From Actinomadura litoris (GTDB taxonomy: Bacteria > Actinomycetota > Actinomycetes > Streptosporangiales > Streptosporangiaceae): a stretch of 64,000 nucleotides of DNA. The notes under the pieces were generated by a model. It saw nothing but the letters and a program-made list of their open reading frames with translations. It was not told the origin of the DNA and made no database searches. How positions within the stretch are numbered: the first letter of the stretch is position 1; every line of letters starts with the position of its first letter. The stretch spans positions 348,027-412,026 of the forward strand of contig NZ_WOFH01000009.1 in the NCBI RefSeq assembly GCF_009733595.1. Direction: 5' to 3'. Shown here piece by piece: positions 8,945 through 17,263 of the stretch. Position numbers and translations under genes: made by a program.

Positions 8945-9934
8945 CAGCACCAGCCCGACGAGGGCGCCGGTGCCGAGCAGGCCCCCGGGCGGCCCCGACT
9001 CCGACGGGAACGACACCGGCGAGCTCCGGTCGCCGACGGGAAGCGTACTGGCCGGTTTCGGCGCCGCGCCCTCCGAGCCCGTCGGCAGCGTGAGGGAGCG
9101 GAACAGCGGCTTCGGGCCCGGGTCGGCGAGCAGGACGCGCTTACCGTCCGCGGACACCGCGAACGCGGTGCCGCTCATCCGGACGGCCGCCCGGACGACC
9201 TGACCGACCCGCTCCCGGATCCCGGTGAGCACCCGCACGTCCCGGGTCGTCTTGAGGACCACGCGGCCGTCCCGGGTGAACTCGCCGCCGCGCACGGGGA
9301 ACGCCAGCGTCCGCAGCCGGGTCAGCGCGTTCACCTGGGGCCCGAGGACGCCCGGCAGCGCGAACACGGCGGCGGCGGTCGCGTCCCTGGTGATGATGTA
9401 GACGCGGCTCTCGGCGGGGTCGGCCAGCAGCGCGCCGCCCTGGTGGCCGCCGTCGGGGTAGCGGACCTTGAACGGCTTGACCTGGAGGGCGCCGCCCGCC
9501 AGCGCGGACGGCTCGGGGACGCGGTACAGCGTGAGGCTCCCGGCGCGGCCCTGGTCGAGGTTCCCGACGAACAGCCCGGACTGGCCCGACCCGTTCTTCA
9601 CGATCGTGATCGCGTCCAGGCCGCCGCTGACGCCGGCGAGGGTGTAGGCGGCGCGGGTGCGGCCGCGCGTGTCGAGCGCGAACAGCTGCGGGCGGCCGGA
9701 GGCGGACCCGATCGTCCACCAGATGTCCGGGTGGACGACGCCCGCGACCAGCCCGGCGGGGCTCGCGAGCCGGGGGTCGGCGGGGCGGAACGCCGCCGAC
9801 GCGGTCACCGTGCTCGTCACGGCGGGGGACGGCTTCGGCGTCGGCGCGGCGGTCGCCGGAGCCGCCGTTACCACGAGCGCGGCCGCCGCGCCTCCGGCGG
9901 CGAGGCGGAGCGCACGCGAGGAGTGTGCTCTCAC
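8894..9934 (-). CDS. membrane-anchored extracellular beta-propeller-like protein
   Basis: A 346-residue protein with an N-terminal signal peptide (Ala-rich core ending TAAPATAA, about residue 29) and a C-terminal membrane anchor (about 315-340) followed by the basic tail RGRRQG. It is therefore held with the body outside the cell. Between them are repeating WD/TolB-like strands (PQLFALDTRGRTRAAYTLAG, SRVYIITRDATAAAVFALPG, FAVSADGKRVLLADPG) that suggest a propeller. There is no LPxTG motif. GTG at 9932-9934 is the start. The gene diverges from rmlC by 47 bases and runs convergently into the polymerase gene with a 51-base overlap. Its function is unknown; a surface scaffold or sensor for the polysaccharide is plausible. 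Confidence 0.75.
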   Translation of the reverse strand: MRAHSSRALRLAAGGAAAALVVTAAPATAAPTPKPSPAVTSTVTASAAFRPADPRLASPAGLVAGVVHPDIWWTIGSASGRPQLFALDTRGRTRAAYTLAGVSGGLDAITIVKNGSGQSGLFVGNLDQGRAGSLTLYRVPEPSALAGGALQVKPFKVRYPDGGHQGGALLADPAESRVYIITRDATAAAVFALPGVLGPQVNALTRLRTLAFPVRGGEFTRDGRVVLKTTRDVRVLTGIRERVGQVVRAAVRMSGTAFAVSADGKRVLLADPGPKPLFRSLTLPTGSEGAAPKPASTLPVGDRSSPVSFPSESGPPGGLLGTGALVGLVLLGVLGGAFYLRGRRQG

Positions 9935-9981
9935 TGTGTGACGTCCATCTCTGCGGGGAACCGTGTGGCATTCTTGCGCAT

Positions 9982-10572
9982 GTGGATCCGCTCGGCATCA
10001 ACGGTACTTACTTGTTCACCCCGCGCGTGCACGGCGACGAGCGGGGGTCCTTCTACGAGTGGTTTCGGAGCGACGCGCTCCAGAAGCAGGCCGGCCACGC
10101 GCTGAACCTGGCGCAGGCGAACTGCTCCACCTCGTCCAAGGGCGTCCTGCGCGGGATCCACTTCGCGGACGTCCCGCCAGGTCAGGCGAAGTACATCACA
10201 TGCCTGCGCGGCGCGGTCCTCGACGTCGTCGTGGACATCCGCGTCGGCTCCCCCACCTTCGGCCGGTGGGAGGCCGTCCGGCTGGACGACGAGACCCGCA
10301 GGTGCCTGTACATCGGCGAGGGCATCGGGCACGGCTTCATGGCGCTCACCGACGACGCGACCGTCGTCTACCTGTGCTCGGAGCCGTACGCGCCGGGCCG
10401 CGAGCATGGCGTCCACCCCCTCGATCCGGAGATCGGCATCGAGTGGCCCGGCGACGTCGAGCCGCTCCTGTCCCCCAAGGACGCGCAGGCCCCGACGCTG
10501 GCCGAGGCCCGCCGGACGGGCCTGCTGCCCGACTACCAGAACTGCCTGGACTACTACGCGGCGCTGGGCTAG
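9982..10572 (+). CDS. rmlC: dTDP-4-dehydrorhamnose 3,5-epimerase
   Basis: RmlC, 196 residues, converts dTDP-4-keto-6-deoxyglucose to dTDP-4-keto-rhamnose in the cytoplasm, the third step of dTDP-L-rhamnose synthesis. GTG at 9982 is chosen because the protein then starts as family members do (PLGINGTYLFTPRVHGDERGSFYEWF split around the first strand). Seen motifs: RGSFYEWF near 20-27, the catalytic-His strand GVLRGIHF near 57-64, and IGEGIGHGFMAL near 115-126. There is no clear ribosome site, so a weakly translated or leaderless message is possible. It converges on rmlD; the rml genes are thus split between two transcripts. Confidence 0.95.
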   Translation: MDPLGINGTYLFTPRVHGDERGSFYEWFRSDALQKQAGHALNLAQANCSTSSKGVLRGIHFADVPPGQAKYITCLRGAVLDVVVDIRVGSPTFGRWEAVRLDDETRRCLYIGEGIGHGFMALTDDATVVYLCSEPYAPGREHGVHPLDPEIGIEWPGDVEPLLSPKDAQAPTLAEARRTGLLPDYQNCLDYYAALG

Positions 10573-10617
10573 CGCCCGGGCGGTGGCCGTAGCGGTCACG
10601 CGAGCCCCACCGGGAAG

Positions 10618-10651
10618 ATCGCGAAGCGATGCCGCGCCCGCCGAGGCGCGG
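10618..10651. terminator. bidirectional hairpins between rmlC and rmlD
   Basis: Two adjacent hairpins sit in the convergent gap: ATCGC-GAA-GCGAT at 10618-10630 and the GC-rich CCGCGCC/GGCGCGG stem at 10632-10651 with a 6-base loop. They have no T-tract but are well placed to separate the two converging transcripts. The second ends at the rmlD stop codon. Confidence 0.5.
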
Positions 10652-11557
10652 TCAGGGGGGCGAGCCGCCGGGCGGGTTCCCCTGGGCCGGGACTTCGGTC
10701 ACCGCAGCGGCGCGCAGGGACGGCCAGGCGGCGTGCAGGGCCTCGCGCCAGCCGCGCATCGGCTCCAGGCCCGCCTCCGCCCACCGCGCGTGCCCGAGGA
10801 CGCTGAACGCCGGCCGCGCCGCGGGGCGGACGAACCGGTCGCTCGTCGTCGGCCGCACCCGGCCCGGGTCGAGGCCGAGCAGCGTGAACACCTCGCGCGC
10901 CAGGCCGTACCAGGTCGTCCGCCCGGCGCTCGTGCCGTGGTAGACCCCGGGGGGCGCCTCGCCCGAGGCGGCGCGGGCGGCGAGGGCCGCGACCCGGTCG
11001 GCGAGGTCGCCGGTCCAGGTCGGCTGGCCCGTCTGGTCGTCGACGACGTCCACGGTCTCCCGCTCGGCGGCCAGCCGCACCATCGCCTGGACGAAGTTCG
11101 GCCCGTGCGCGCCGTAGAGCCACGCCGTCCGCACCACGTACCCGCGCTCGTAGGCGAGGACGGCCCGCTCCCCGGCCAGCTTCGTCCGCCCGTAGGCGTT
11201 GACGGGGTCGGTCGGATGGTCCTCGGGGTAGGGCTCGGCGCCCGCGCCGTCGAAGACGTAGTCGGTCGACAGCTGGACGAGACGCGCGCCGATCTCCGCG
11301 CAGCCCTCGGCGAGCGCGGCGACCGCCGTGCCGTTGACGGCGAGCGCCTCGTCCTCGCGGGTCTCGGCGTCGTCGACGGCCGTCCACGCGGCGCAGTTCA
11401 GCACGACGCCGGGGCGGTGCAGCCGCAGCGCGTCCCGCACCGCCGAGGCGTCGGTGAGGTCCAGCTCACCGCGCTTCGGCGCGACGGCGTCGCCGGGCAG
11501 GCGGGCGAGCAGGTCGGTGCCGAGCATGCCCCCGGCGCCGGTGACGAGCCAGGTCAC
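10652..11557 (-). CDS. rmlD: dTDP-4-dehydrorhamnose reductase
   Basis: RmlD, 301 residues, makes the final NAD(P)H-dependent reduction giving dTDP-L-rhamnose. It is a short-chain dehydrogenase with the Rossmann motif VTGAGGMLG at residues 4-12, and with STDYVFDG (about 102-109) and YGRTKLAGE (about 126-134), which hold the catalytic Ser/Thr, Tyr and Lys. GTG at 11555-11557 overlaps the rmlB stop by four bases (GTGA), so translation is coupled. A longer upstream start would lie inside rmlB. The C-terminal PAQGNPPGGSPP tail is low-complexity; its DNA has some likeness to the interspersed repeat at 41.5 kb. Confidence 0.95.
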   Translation of the reverse strand: MTWLVTGAGGMLGTDLLARLPGDAVAPKRGELDLTDASAVRDALRLHRPGVVLNCAAWTAVDDAETREDEALAVNGTAVAALAEGCAEIGARLVQLSTDYVFDGAGAEPYPEDHPTDPVNAYGRTKLAGERAVLAYERGYVVRTAWLYGAHGPNFVQAMVRLAAERETVDVVDDQTGQPTWTGDLADRVAALAARAASGEAPPGVYHGTSAGRTTWYGLAREVFTLLGLDPGRVRPTTSDRFVRPAARPAFSVLGHARWAEAGLEPMRGWREALHAAWPSLRAAAVTEVPAQGNPPGGSPP

Positions 11558-12543
11558 CGGGCGTCCTCGGCGCGCTTGCGCAGCGGCTCCCACCAGTCGC
11601 GGCTCTTCTCGTACCAGGCGACGGTCGCCGCCAGCCCCTCCTCGAACGGCACCTGGGGAGCGTAGCCGAGGGCGCGGAGGCGGGCGTCCGACAGCGAGTA
11701 GCGGCGGTCGTGGCCCTTGCGGTCCTCGACGCGCTCGACGCGCTCCCAGCCGGCGCCGAACGCGTCCAGGAGGCGCTGGGTCAGCTCCAGGTTCGTCAGC
11801 TCCGCCGTCCCGGCGATGTGGTACACCTCACCGGGCTCGCCGTGCTCGGCGGCGACCTGGATGCCCCGGCAGTGGTCGGCGACGTGGATCCAGTCGCGGA
11901 CGTTGCCCCCGTCCCCGTAGAGCGGCACCGTCCGGCCGTCCATCAGGTTGGTGACGAACAGCGGGATGACCTTCTCCGGGTACTGGTAGGGCCCGTAGTT
12001 GTTGCCGCAGCGCGTCACGCACACCGGCAGCCCGTGCGTCCGGGCGTAGGCGCGGGCGATCATGTCGCCGCCCGCCTTGGCCGCCGAGTACGGCGAGTTC
12101 GGCGCGAGCGGGGCGGTCTCGTCCCAGGAGCCCACCTCGACGCTGCCGTACACCTCGTCGGTGGAGACCTGGACGATCCGGGGCGTCCCCGCGTCCAGGC
12201 ACGCCTGCATCAGCGTCTGCACGCCGAGGACGTTCGTGCGGACGAACTCGCCCGCGCTCGCGATCGACCGGTCGACATGCGACTCCGCCGCGAAGTTCAG
12301 GACGACGTCGTGCCCCGGCACGATGTCGGCGAGCAGTCCCGCGTCGCAGACGTCGCCGTGCACGAACGTGTACCCGCCCTCGACGGGCTCCAGGTTCCGC
12401 AGGTTGCCCGCGTAGGTGAGCTTGTCCAGGACGGTCACCTCCGCCCCCGCCCACGCCGGATACGCGCCGCCGACGAGCTCCCGCACGTAGTTCGATCCGA
12501 TGAACCCGGCGCCGCCGGTCACCAGCACCCGCGGCGCGCTCAT
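11554..12543 (-). CDS. rmlB: dTDP-glucose 4,6-dehydratase
   Basis: RmlB, 329 residues, is an NAD+-dependent extended short-chain dehydrogenase that converts dTDP-glucose to dTDP-4-keto-6-deoxyglucose. Visible motifs are the nucleotide-binding GGAGFIGSNYVR (about 8-19), the STDEVYGSV segment with the catalytic Thr-Asp-Glu (about 124-132), the YSAAKAG Tyr/Lys pair (about 149-155) and RCGNNYGPYQ (about 174-183), all typical of RmlB. ATG at 12541-12543 overlaps the rmlA stop (ATGA), and its own stop overlaps the rmlD start (GTGA), giving a tightly coupled rmlA-rmlB-rmlD operon. Confidence 0.97.
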   Translation of the reverse strand: MSAPRVLVTGGAGFIGSNYVRELVGGAYPAWAGAEVTVLDKLTYAGNLRNLEPVEGGYTFVHGDVCDAGLLADIVPGHDVVLNFAAESHVDRSIASAGEFVRTNVLGVQTLMQACLDAGTPRIVQVSTDEVYGSVEVGSWDETAPLAPNSPYSAAKAGGDMIARAYARTHGLPVCVTRCGNNYGPYQYPEKVIPLFVTNLMDGRTVPLYGDGGNVRDWIHVADHCRGIQVAAEHGEPGEVYHIAGTAELTNLELTQRLLDAFGAGWERVERVEDRKGHDRRYSLSDARLRALGYAPQVPFEEGLAATVAWYEKSRDWWEPLRKRAEDAR

Positions 12544-13607
12544 TTGCTGATCTGCACTTTGCTGTGGTCTCCCAGGACGAGACGGTGGGCCTTCGGGACG
12601 CGGGGGGCGGGCGTGACCTCGGCCTCGCGGCCGATCAGCGAGCACTCGACGCGGCCGACGCCGTCGATGGACGCGCCGCGCAGCACGATGGAGTACTCGA
12701 TCTCGCTGTCCAGCACCGCGCAGTCGCGGTCGATCGAGGTGAACGGGCCGAGGTAGGAGTCGCGGACGAGCGACCCGGCGCCGACGATCACCGGGCCGAC
12801 GATCCGGGAGCCGGTGACGCGGGCGCCCTCCTCGACCACGACCCGGCCGATCAGCTCGCTGGCCTCGTCGACCTCGCCGCGCACGGCGGGCTCGACGCTC
12901 TCCAGCACGAGCCGGTTGACCTCCAGCATGTCGGTGACGTTGCCGGTGTCCTTCCAGTAGCCGGTGATCACCGTGGACTCGACCCGGTGGCCCTTGTCGA
13001 TCAGCCACTGGATCGCGTCGGTGATCTCCAGCTCGCCCCGGCCGGACGGGCTCAGCCCCGCGACGGCCTCGTGCACGGCCGGGCCGAACAGGTACACCCC
13101 GACCAGCGCCAGGTCGCTCTTGGGGAACTCGGGCTTCTCCTCCAGCGCCACGACCCGCCCGTCGCCGTCGAGCTCGGCGACGCCGAACGCGCGCGGGTCC
13201 GACACGTGGGTGAGCATGATCTGCGCCTGCGGGCGCTCCGCCCGGAACCGCTCCACCAGCCCGTCGATGCCGCCGACGACGAAGTTGTCGCCCAGGTACA
13301 TGACGAAGTCGTCCTCGCCGAGGTACTCGCGGGCGATGAGGACGGCGTGGGCCAGCCCGCGCGGCGCGTCCTGGACGAGGTAGGTCACCTCCAGGCCGAA
13401 CCGCGAGCCGTCGCCGACCGCGCGGCGGATCTCGGCGGCGGTGTCGCCGACGACGATGCCGACCTCGCGGATGCCCGCGTCGCGGATCGCCTCCAGCCCG
13501 TAGAACAGCACCGGCTTGTTCGCCACCGGGACGAGCTGCTTGGCGGAGGTGTGGGTGATCGGCCGCAGCCGGGACCCGGCGCCGCCCGCCAGCACGAGCG
13601 CCTTCAC
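12540..13607 (-). CDS. rmlA: glucose-1-phosphate thymidylyltransferase, long form
   Basis: This 355-residue enzyme activates glucose-1-phosphate with dTTP to dTDP-glucose, the entry step to dTDP-rhamnose. The N-terminal nucleotidyltransferase signature KALVLAGGAGSRLRP is followed by the SAKQLVPVANKP sugar-nucleotide motif and the metal-binding YLGDN. The length and the extra C-terminal left-handed helix repeats (about 240-355, IGRVVVEEGARVTGSRIVGP and so on) place it in the long RmlA/StrD-like group common in actinomycetes rather than the 290-residue enteric form. GTG at 13605-13607 gives the standard N-terminus. It is the first gene of the rmlA-rmlB-rmlD operon. About 230 bases separate it from cysN upstream. 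Confidence 0.95.
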   Translation of the reverse strand: MKALVLAGGAGSRLRPITHTSAKQLVPVANKPVLFYGLEAIRDAGIREVGIVVGDTAAEIRRAVGDGSRFGLEVTYLVQDAPRGLAHAVLIAREYLGEDDFVMYLGDNFVVGGIDGLVERFRAERPQAQIMLTHVSDPRAFGVAELDGDGRVVALEEKPEFPKSDLALVGVYLFGPAVHEAVAGLSPSGRGELEITDAIQWLIDKGHRVESTVITGYWKDTGNVTDMLEVNRLVLESVEPAVRGEVDEASELIGRVVVEEGARVTGSRIVGPVIVGAGSLVRDSYLGPFTSIDRDCAVLDSEIEYSIVLRGASIDGVGRVECSLIGREAEVTPAPRVPKAHRLVLGDHSKVQISK

Positions 13608-13759
13608 GCGGCGGCCGGGACGCGCGGGCCCGGGGAGCACGCGCGCGGCGTGCGGTGCCCCGGGGGGACGGGCAGGTTCAAGGGGACTCCAACGATGCCG
13701 GAAACCGGAGGGGAATGACTCCCGACATTACCGGCACAACCCAGGTGCGAAGGCGAGGC

Positions 13760-13795
13760 GACCGGCCCTGGCCGCGCGCGACCGGCCCTGGCCGC
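13760..13795. repeat. short direct repeat upstream of rmlA
   Basis: The 16-mer GACCGGCCCTGGCCGC occurs twice, at 13760-13775 and 13780-13795, separated by GCGC, in the gap between cysN and rmlA. It could be slippage or part of a GC-rich terminator; no clear role is visible. Confidence 0.6.
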
Positions 13796-13840
13796 ACAGG
13801 TGAACGGCCGGGCCGGTTCCCGCGTCCCGCTACCGTCCCG

Positions 13841-15115
13841 CTACCGGGTGCTGGTGATCATGCCGGCCGCCACGGTGTTGTTGGTGGCCTCGTCGATCAG
13901 GATGAACCCGCCGGTCAGCCGGTTGCGGCCGTAGTCGTCGACGAACAGCGGCTGGGTGACCCGCAGCGAGATCCGGCCGATCTCGTTCAGCCCCAGCTCG
14001 GTCGCCTCGTCGTCGCGGTGCAGGGTGTTGACGTCCAGCCGGTAGTGCAGGTCCTTGACCATCGCCTTCGCGGTGCGGGTGGTGTGCTTGATCATCAGCT
14101 TCATCCGCGGCGACATCGCCCGGTTCGGCGTCATCCAGCACACCATCGCGTCGAGGTCCTGCGCGGCCTCCGGGCGGTTGTTCGGCCGGGCGATCATGTC
14201 GCCCCGGGAGATGTCGATGTCGTCGGCCAGCCGCAGCGTGACCGACATCGGCGCGTACGCCTCCTCCACCGGGCCGTGCGGGCCGTCGATGTGGGTGATC
14301 GTCGTGGTCAGCCCGGAGGGCAGGTGCACGACCTCGTCGCCCGGCTTCAGCACCCCGCCCGCGACCTGCCCCGCGTAGCCCCGGTAGTCGTGCAGCTCGG
14401 GGTCGGTCGAGGCGTGCGGGCGGATCACGTACTGCACCGGGAACCGGACGTCGATCAGGTTGCGGTCCGAGGCGATGTGGACGTGCTCCAGGTGGTGCAG
14501 CAGCGACGACCCCTCGTACCAGGGCATGTTCACGCTGCGCTCGACGACGTTGTCGCCGTGCAGCGCCGAGATCGGCACGAACGTCAGGTCGGTCACCTCC
14601 AGCTTGGAGGCGAACGCGGTGAACTCCCCGACGATCCGCTCGTAGGTGTCCCGGTCGTAGTCGACCAGGTCCATCTTGTTGACCGCCACCACCAGGTGCG
14701 GGACCTGGAGCAGCGTGGTCAGGAACGCGTGCCGGCGGGACTGCTCCAGGATGCCCTTGCGCGCGTCCACCAGGATGATCGCGAGATCGGCCGTGGACGC
14801 GCCGGTCACCATGTTGCGCGTGTACTGGATGTGCCCGGGGGTGTCGGCGATGATGAACTTGCGGCGCGGCGTCGCGAAGTAGCGGTAGGCCACGTCGATC
14901 GTGATGCCCTGCTCCCGCTCGGCCCGCAGGCCGTCGGTCAGCAGCGCCAGGTTCGTGTACTCCTCGCCCCGGTCGGCGCTCGTGCGCTCGACCGACTCCA
15001 GCTGGTCCTCGAAGATCGACTTCGAGTCGTAGAGCAGCCGTCCGATCAGCGTGGACTTGCCGTCGTCGACGCTGCCGGCGGTCGCGAACCGCAGGATGTC
15101 CATCTGCGCGGCCAT
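13841..15115 (-). CDS. cysN: sulfate adenylyltransferase subunit 1 (GTPase)
   Basis: CysN, 424 residues, is the regulatory GTPase of heterodimeric ATP sulfurylase. GTP hydrolysis drives formation of adenylyl sulfate (APS) from sulfate and ATP by CysD. Seen motifs: the CysN-type P-loop GSVDDGKST (about 14-22), DTPGH (about 94-98), and NKMD (about 149-152), followed by two elongation-factor-like beta-barrel domains. It ends with no APS kinase domain, unlike CysNC/NodQ fusions. ATG at 15113-15115 shares one base with the cysD stop (TGATG), so the pair is co-translated. The longer upstream reading frame lies inside cysD and is discarded. Confidence 0.96.
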   Translation of the reverse strand: MAAQMDILRFATAGSVDDGKSTLIGRLLYDSKSIFEDQLESVERTSADRGEEYTNLALLTDGLRAEREQGITIDVAYRYFATPRRKFIIADTPGHIQYTRNMVTGASTADLAIILVDARKGILEQSRRHAFLTTLLQVPHLVVAVNKMDLVDYDRDTYERIVGEFTAFASKLEVTDLTFVPISALHGDNVVERSVNMPWYEGSSLLHHLEHVHIASDRNLIDVRFPVQYVIRPHASTDPELHDYRGYAGQVAGGVLKPGDEVVHLPSGLTTTITHIDGPHGPVEEAYAPMSVTLRLADDIDISRGDMIARPNNRPEAAQDLDAMVCWMTPNRAMSPRMKLMIKHTTRTAKAMVKDLHYRLDVNTLHRDDEATELGLNEIGRISLRVTQPLFVDDYGRNRLTGGFILIDEATNNTVAAGMITSTR

Positions 15116-16029
15116 CAGAAGTAGCCTTCCTTCTTGCGGTCCTCCATGGCGGCCTCGCTGGCCCGGTCGTCGGCGCGGGTCTGCCCCCGCTCGGTGATCC
15201 GCGTCGCCGCGATCTCCTCGATGACCTGCTCCAGCGTCACCGCCGCCGACTTCACCGCCCCCGTGCAGGACGCGTCGCCGACCGTCCGGTACCGGACGGT
15301 CGCCTCGAAGGCCGGCTCGTCCTCGCCCCGGTTCGCGTACGGCAGGTCGGCCAGCAGCATCCCGTCCCGCTCGAACACCGGCCGGTTGTGCGCGAAGTAG
15401 ATCGGCGGCAGCTCCAGCTCCTCCCGCCGCACGTAGTCCCAGATGTCCAGCTCGGTCCAGTTGGACAGGGGGAACACCCGGACGTGCTCGCCGCGCCGGA
15501 TCCGCGTGTTGAACAGGTTCCACAGCTCGGGACGCTGGTTCTTCGGGTCCCACTGGCCGAACTCGTCCCGGAACGAGACGACCCGCTCCTTGGCGCGGGC
15601 CTTCTCCTCGTCCCGCCGGGCCCCGCCGAACGCCGCGTCGAACTCGTGCGCCTCGATCGCGTCCAGCAGCGTCACGGTCTGCAAGCGGTTGCGGGACGCG
15701 CGGCGCCCCCGCTCCTCCACGACCCGTCCCGAGTCGATCGACTCCTGGACGGAGGCGACCACCAGACGGACGCCGATCTCCGCGACCCGCCGGTCGCGGA
15801 ACTCGATCACCTCGGGGAAGTTGTGGCCGGTGTCCACGTGCATCACCGGGAACGGGATCGGCGCGGGCCAGAACGCCTTCTGGGCCAGGCGCAGCATCAC
15901 GATGCTGTCCTTGCCGCCCGAGAACAGCAGCACGGGCCGCTCGAACTCGGCCGCCACCTCCCGGAAGATGTGCATGGCCTCGGCTTCGAGGACGTCTAGC
16001 TGAGACAGCAGATAGTCACAACGCTGCAT
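15115..16029 (-). CDS. cysD: sulfate adenylyltransferase subunit 2
   Basis: CysD, 304 residues, is the catalytic subunit of ATP sulfurylase, adenylating sulfate to APS. The PP-loop SGGKDS lies at about 37-42, and family motifs HVDTGHNFPEVIEFRD (about 69-84) and LFNTRIRRGEHVRVFPLSNWTELDIW (split, about 175-200) are present. The C-terminal DRASEAAMEDRKKEGYF tail is typical. ATG at 16027-16029 is used, with GAGAG upstream. No cysH, cysC or sulfite reductase gene adjoins, so the operon here looks dedicated to activated sulfate for sulfotransfer rather than to a full reductive pathway. Confidence 0.96.
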   Translation of the reverse strand: MQRCDYLLSQLDVLEAEAMHIFREVAAEFERPVLLFSGGKDSIVMLRLAQKAFWPAPIPFPVMHVDTGHNFPEVIEFRDRRVAEIGVRLVVASVQESIDSGRVVEERGRRASRNRLQTVTLLDAIEAHEFDAAFGGARRDEEKARAKERVVSFRDEFGQWDPKNQRPELWNLFNTRIRRGEHVRVFPLSNWTELDIWDYVRREELELPPIYFAHNRPVFERDGMLLADLPYANRGEDEPAFEATVRYRTVGDASCTGAVKSAAVTLEQVIEEIAATRITERGQTRADDRASEAAMEDRKKEGYF

Positions 16030-16116
16030 GGTCTGGAGCTCTCTTCACAATGGTCTGGCAGAAGCGCCGGTGGCATGGGACTGGCGGGGATGCCCACCCA
16101 CCGTTTCGAACGTCGG

Positions 16117-16141
16117 CCCGCCGGGATTTCGTCCCGGCGGG
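16117..16141 (-). terminator. hairpin terminator after the CysQ-like gene
   Basis: A perfect 10-bp stem CCCGCCGGGA / TCCCGGCGGG with loop TTTCG lies about 50 bases past the stop at 16191 and before the cysD start. It probably ends the phosphatase transcript and lets cysD-cysN use its own promoter between 16030 and 16116. Confidence 0.7.
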
Positions 16142-16190
16142 TCAGAACGGGGTCAGCGCCTTGGGTCAGCGCCGTCGATCGGACCCGCGG

Positions 16191-17120
16191 TCAGCCGTCC
16201 CTGATGCCGGTCAGCAGCGTCGACGCCGACACCGGGTGACAGACAAGGATATCCGGCAGCCGGGGGTCCTCCCGGTTGTAGGCGAGCGGCGACCCGTCCA
16301 CGCGGGACGCGTGCGCGCCCGCCGCGAGCGCCACCGCCGCCGGGGCCGCCGAGTCCCACTCGTACTGGCCGCCGGCGTGCACGTAGGCGTCGACCTCGCC
16401 GAGCAGCACCGCGGAGATCTTCGCCCCCGCCGAGCCGATCGGCACCAGTTCCACGTCCAGGTCGATCTTCGCGGCGAGGCGCTCGACGAACTCGGGGGGC
16501 CGGGTGCGGCTGACGGCGATGCGGAGCTTCCCGGCGTCCGGCGCGGGCGCGTGCAGCGGCACCTCGCGCGGCTGGTCGCGCCCGCCGGCGCGGCCCGTCG
16601 CGGGGTCGGGCCCCACCGGCTCGTCCCGCACCAGCAGCGCCCCGCCCGCCGCGGCCGTCCGCAGCGTCAGGCCCTGCGCCGGGAGCGCCACCGCCCCCGC
16701 GGCCAGCCGGCCGGCGCCGCCGGAGCCGCGCTCCCACAGCGCCACGTGCACGGCCCAGTCGCGGCGGCCCTCCTCGGAGAACTCGCGGGTGCCGTCCAGC
16801 GGGTCGATGATCCAGACCCGCTCGGCGGTGAGCCGCTCGGCGGTGGCGGTGTTGCGCGTCGGGGCCTGGTCGTCTCCCCGCGCCCGCTTGCCGGCGACGG
16901 AGGAACGGCCTTCTTCGGAGAGGACGGCGTCGCCGGGACAGCGCTCGCGCAGCGCCGCCATGAGGTGCTCGTGCGCCCGTAGGTCGCCGGTGTCCTTCAG
17001 GGCCCGCGCGTCGGCGAACCCCACCTCGTCCCGCACGCCCAGCAGCACACGCCCCGCCGCCGCGGCCAACTCGGCGGCCAGGGCGTGGTCGTCCGCCGCG
17101 GGGGCGTCTCCGTCCGTCAT
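16191..17120 (-). CDS. cysQ: CysQ-like 3'(2'),5'-bisphosphate nucleotidase
   Basis: A 309-residue member of the inositol-monophosphatase/FIG superfamily of Mg2+-dependent phosphatases. The metal motif IDPLDGTREFSEEG (about 127-140) and the second site YEWDSAAPAAVALAAG (about 247-262) are present; the 'DGTREF' form is the one seen in CysQ proteins rather than inositol phosphatases. CysQ removes 3'-phosphate from PAP, the product left by sulfotransferases. Its neighbours cysD-cysN and the sulfotransferase at 6.6 kb support that role. The ATG at 17118-17120 is preferred; a GTG 42 bases upstream would add 14 residues. A stretch at about 147-185 is longer and more Gly/Ala-rich than usual. Confidence 0.85.
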   Translation of the reverse strand: MTDGDAPAADDHALAAELAAAAGRVLLGVRDEVGFADARALKDTGDLRAHEHLMAALRERCPGDAVLSEEGRSSVAGKRARGDDQAPTRNTATAERLTAERVWIIDPLDGTREFSEEGRRDWAVHVALWERGSGGAGRLAAGAVALPAQGLTLRTAAAGGALLVRDEPVGPDPATGRAGGRDQPREVPLHAPAPDAGKLRIAVSRTRPPEFVERLAAKIDLDVELVPIGSAGAKISAVLLGEVDAYVHAGGQYEWDSAAPAAVALAAGAHASRVDGSPLAYNREDPRLPDILVCHPVSASTLLTGIRDG

Positions 17121-17263
17121 CCCTCGATCACGTTCCTGTCTCGGAAGATACGTCCGACCCACGATCTCATGGATACCCGATCCCGGCTTGTGCCAGGGTG
17201 CCAGGATGCCCGAGGACGCTTACCGATCCCAGACGTCTGTGATAGGTGATTCAGACCGCGGGG

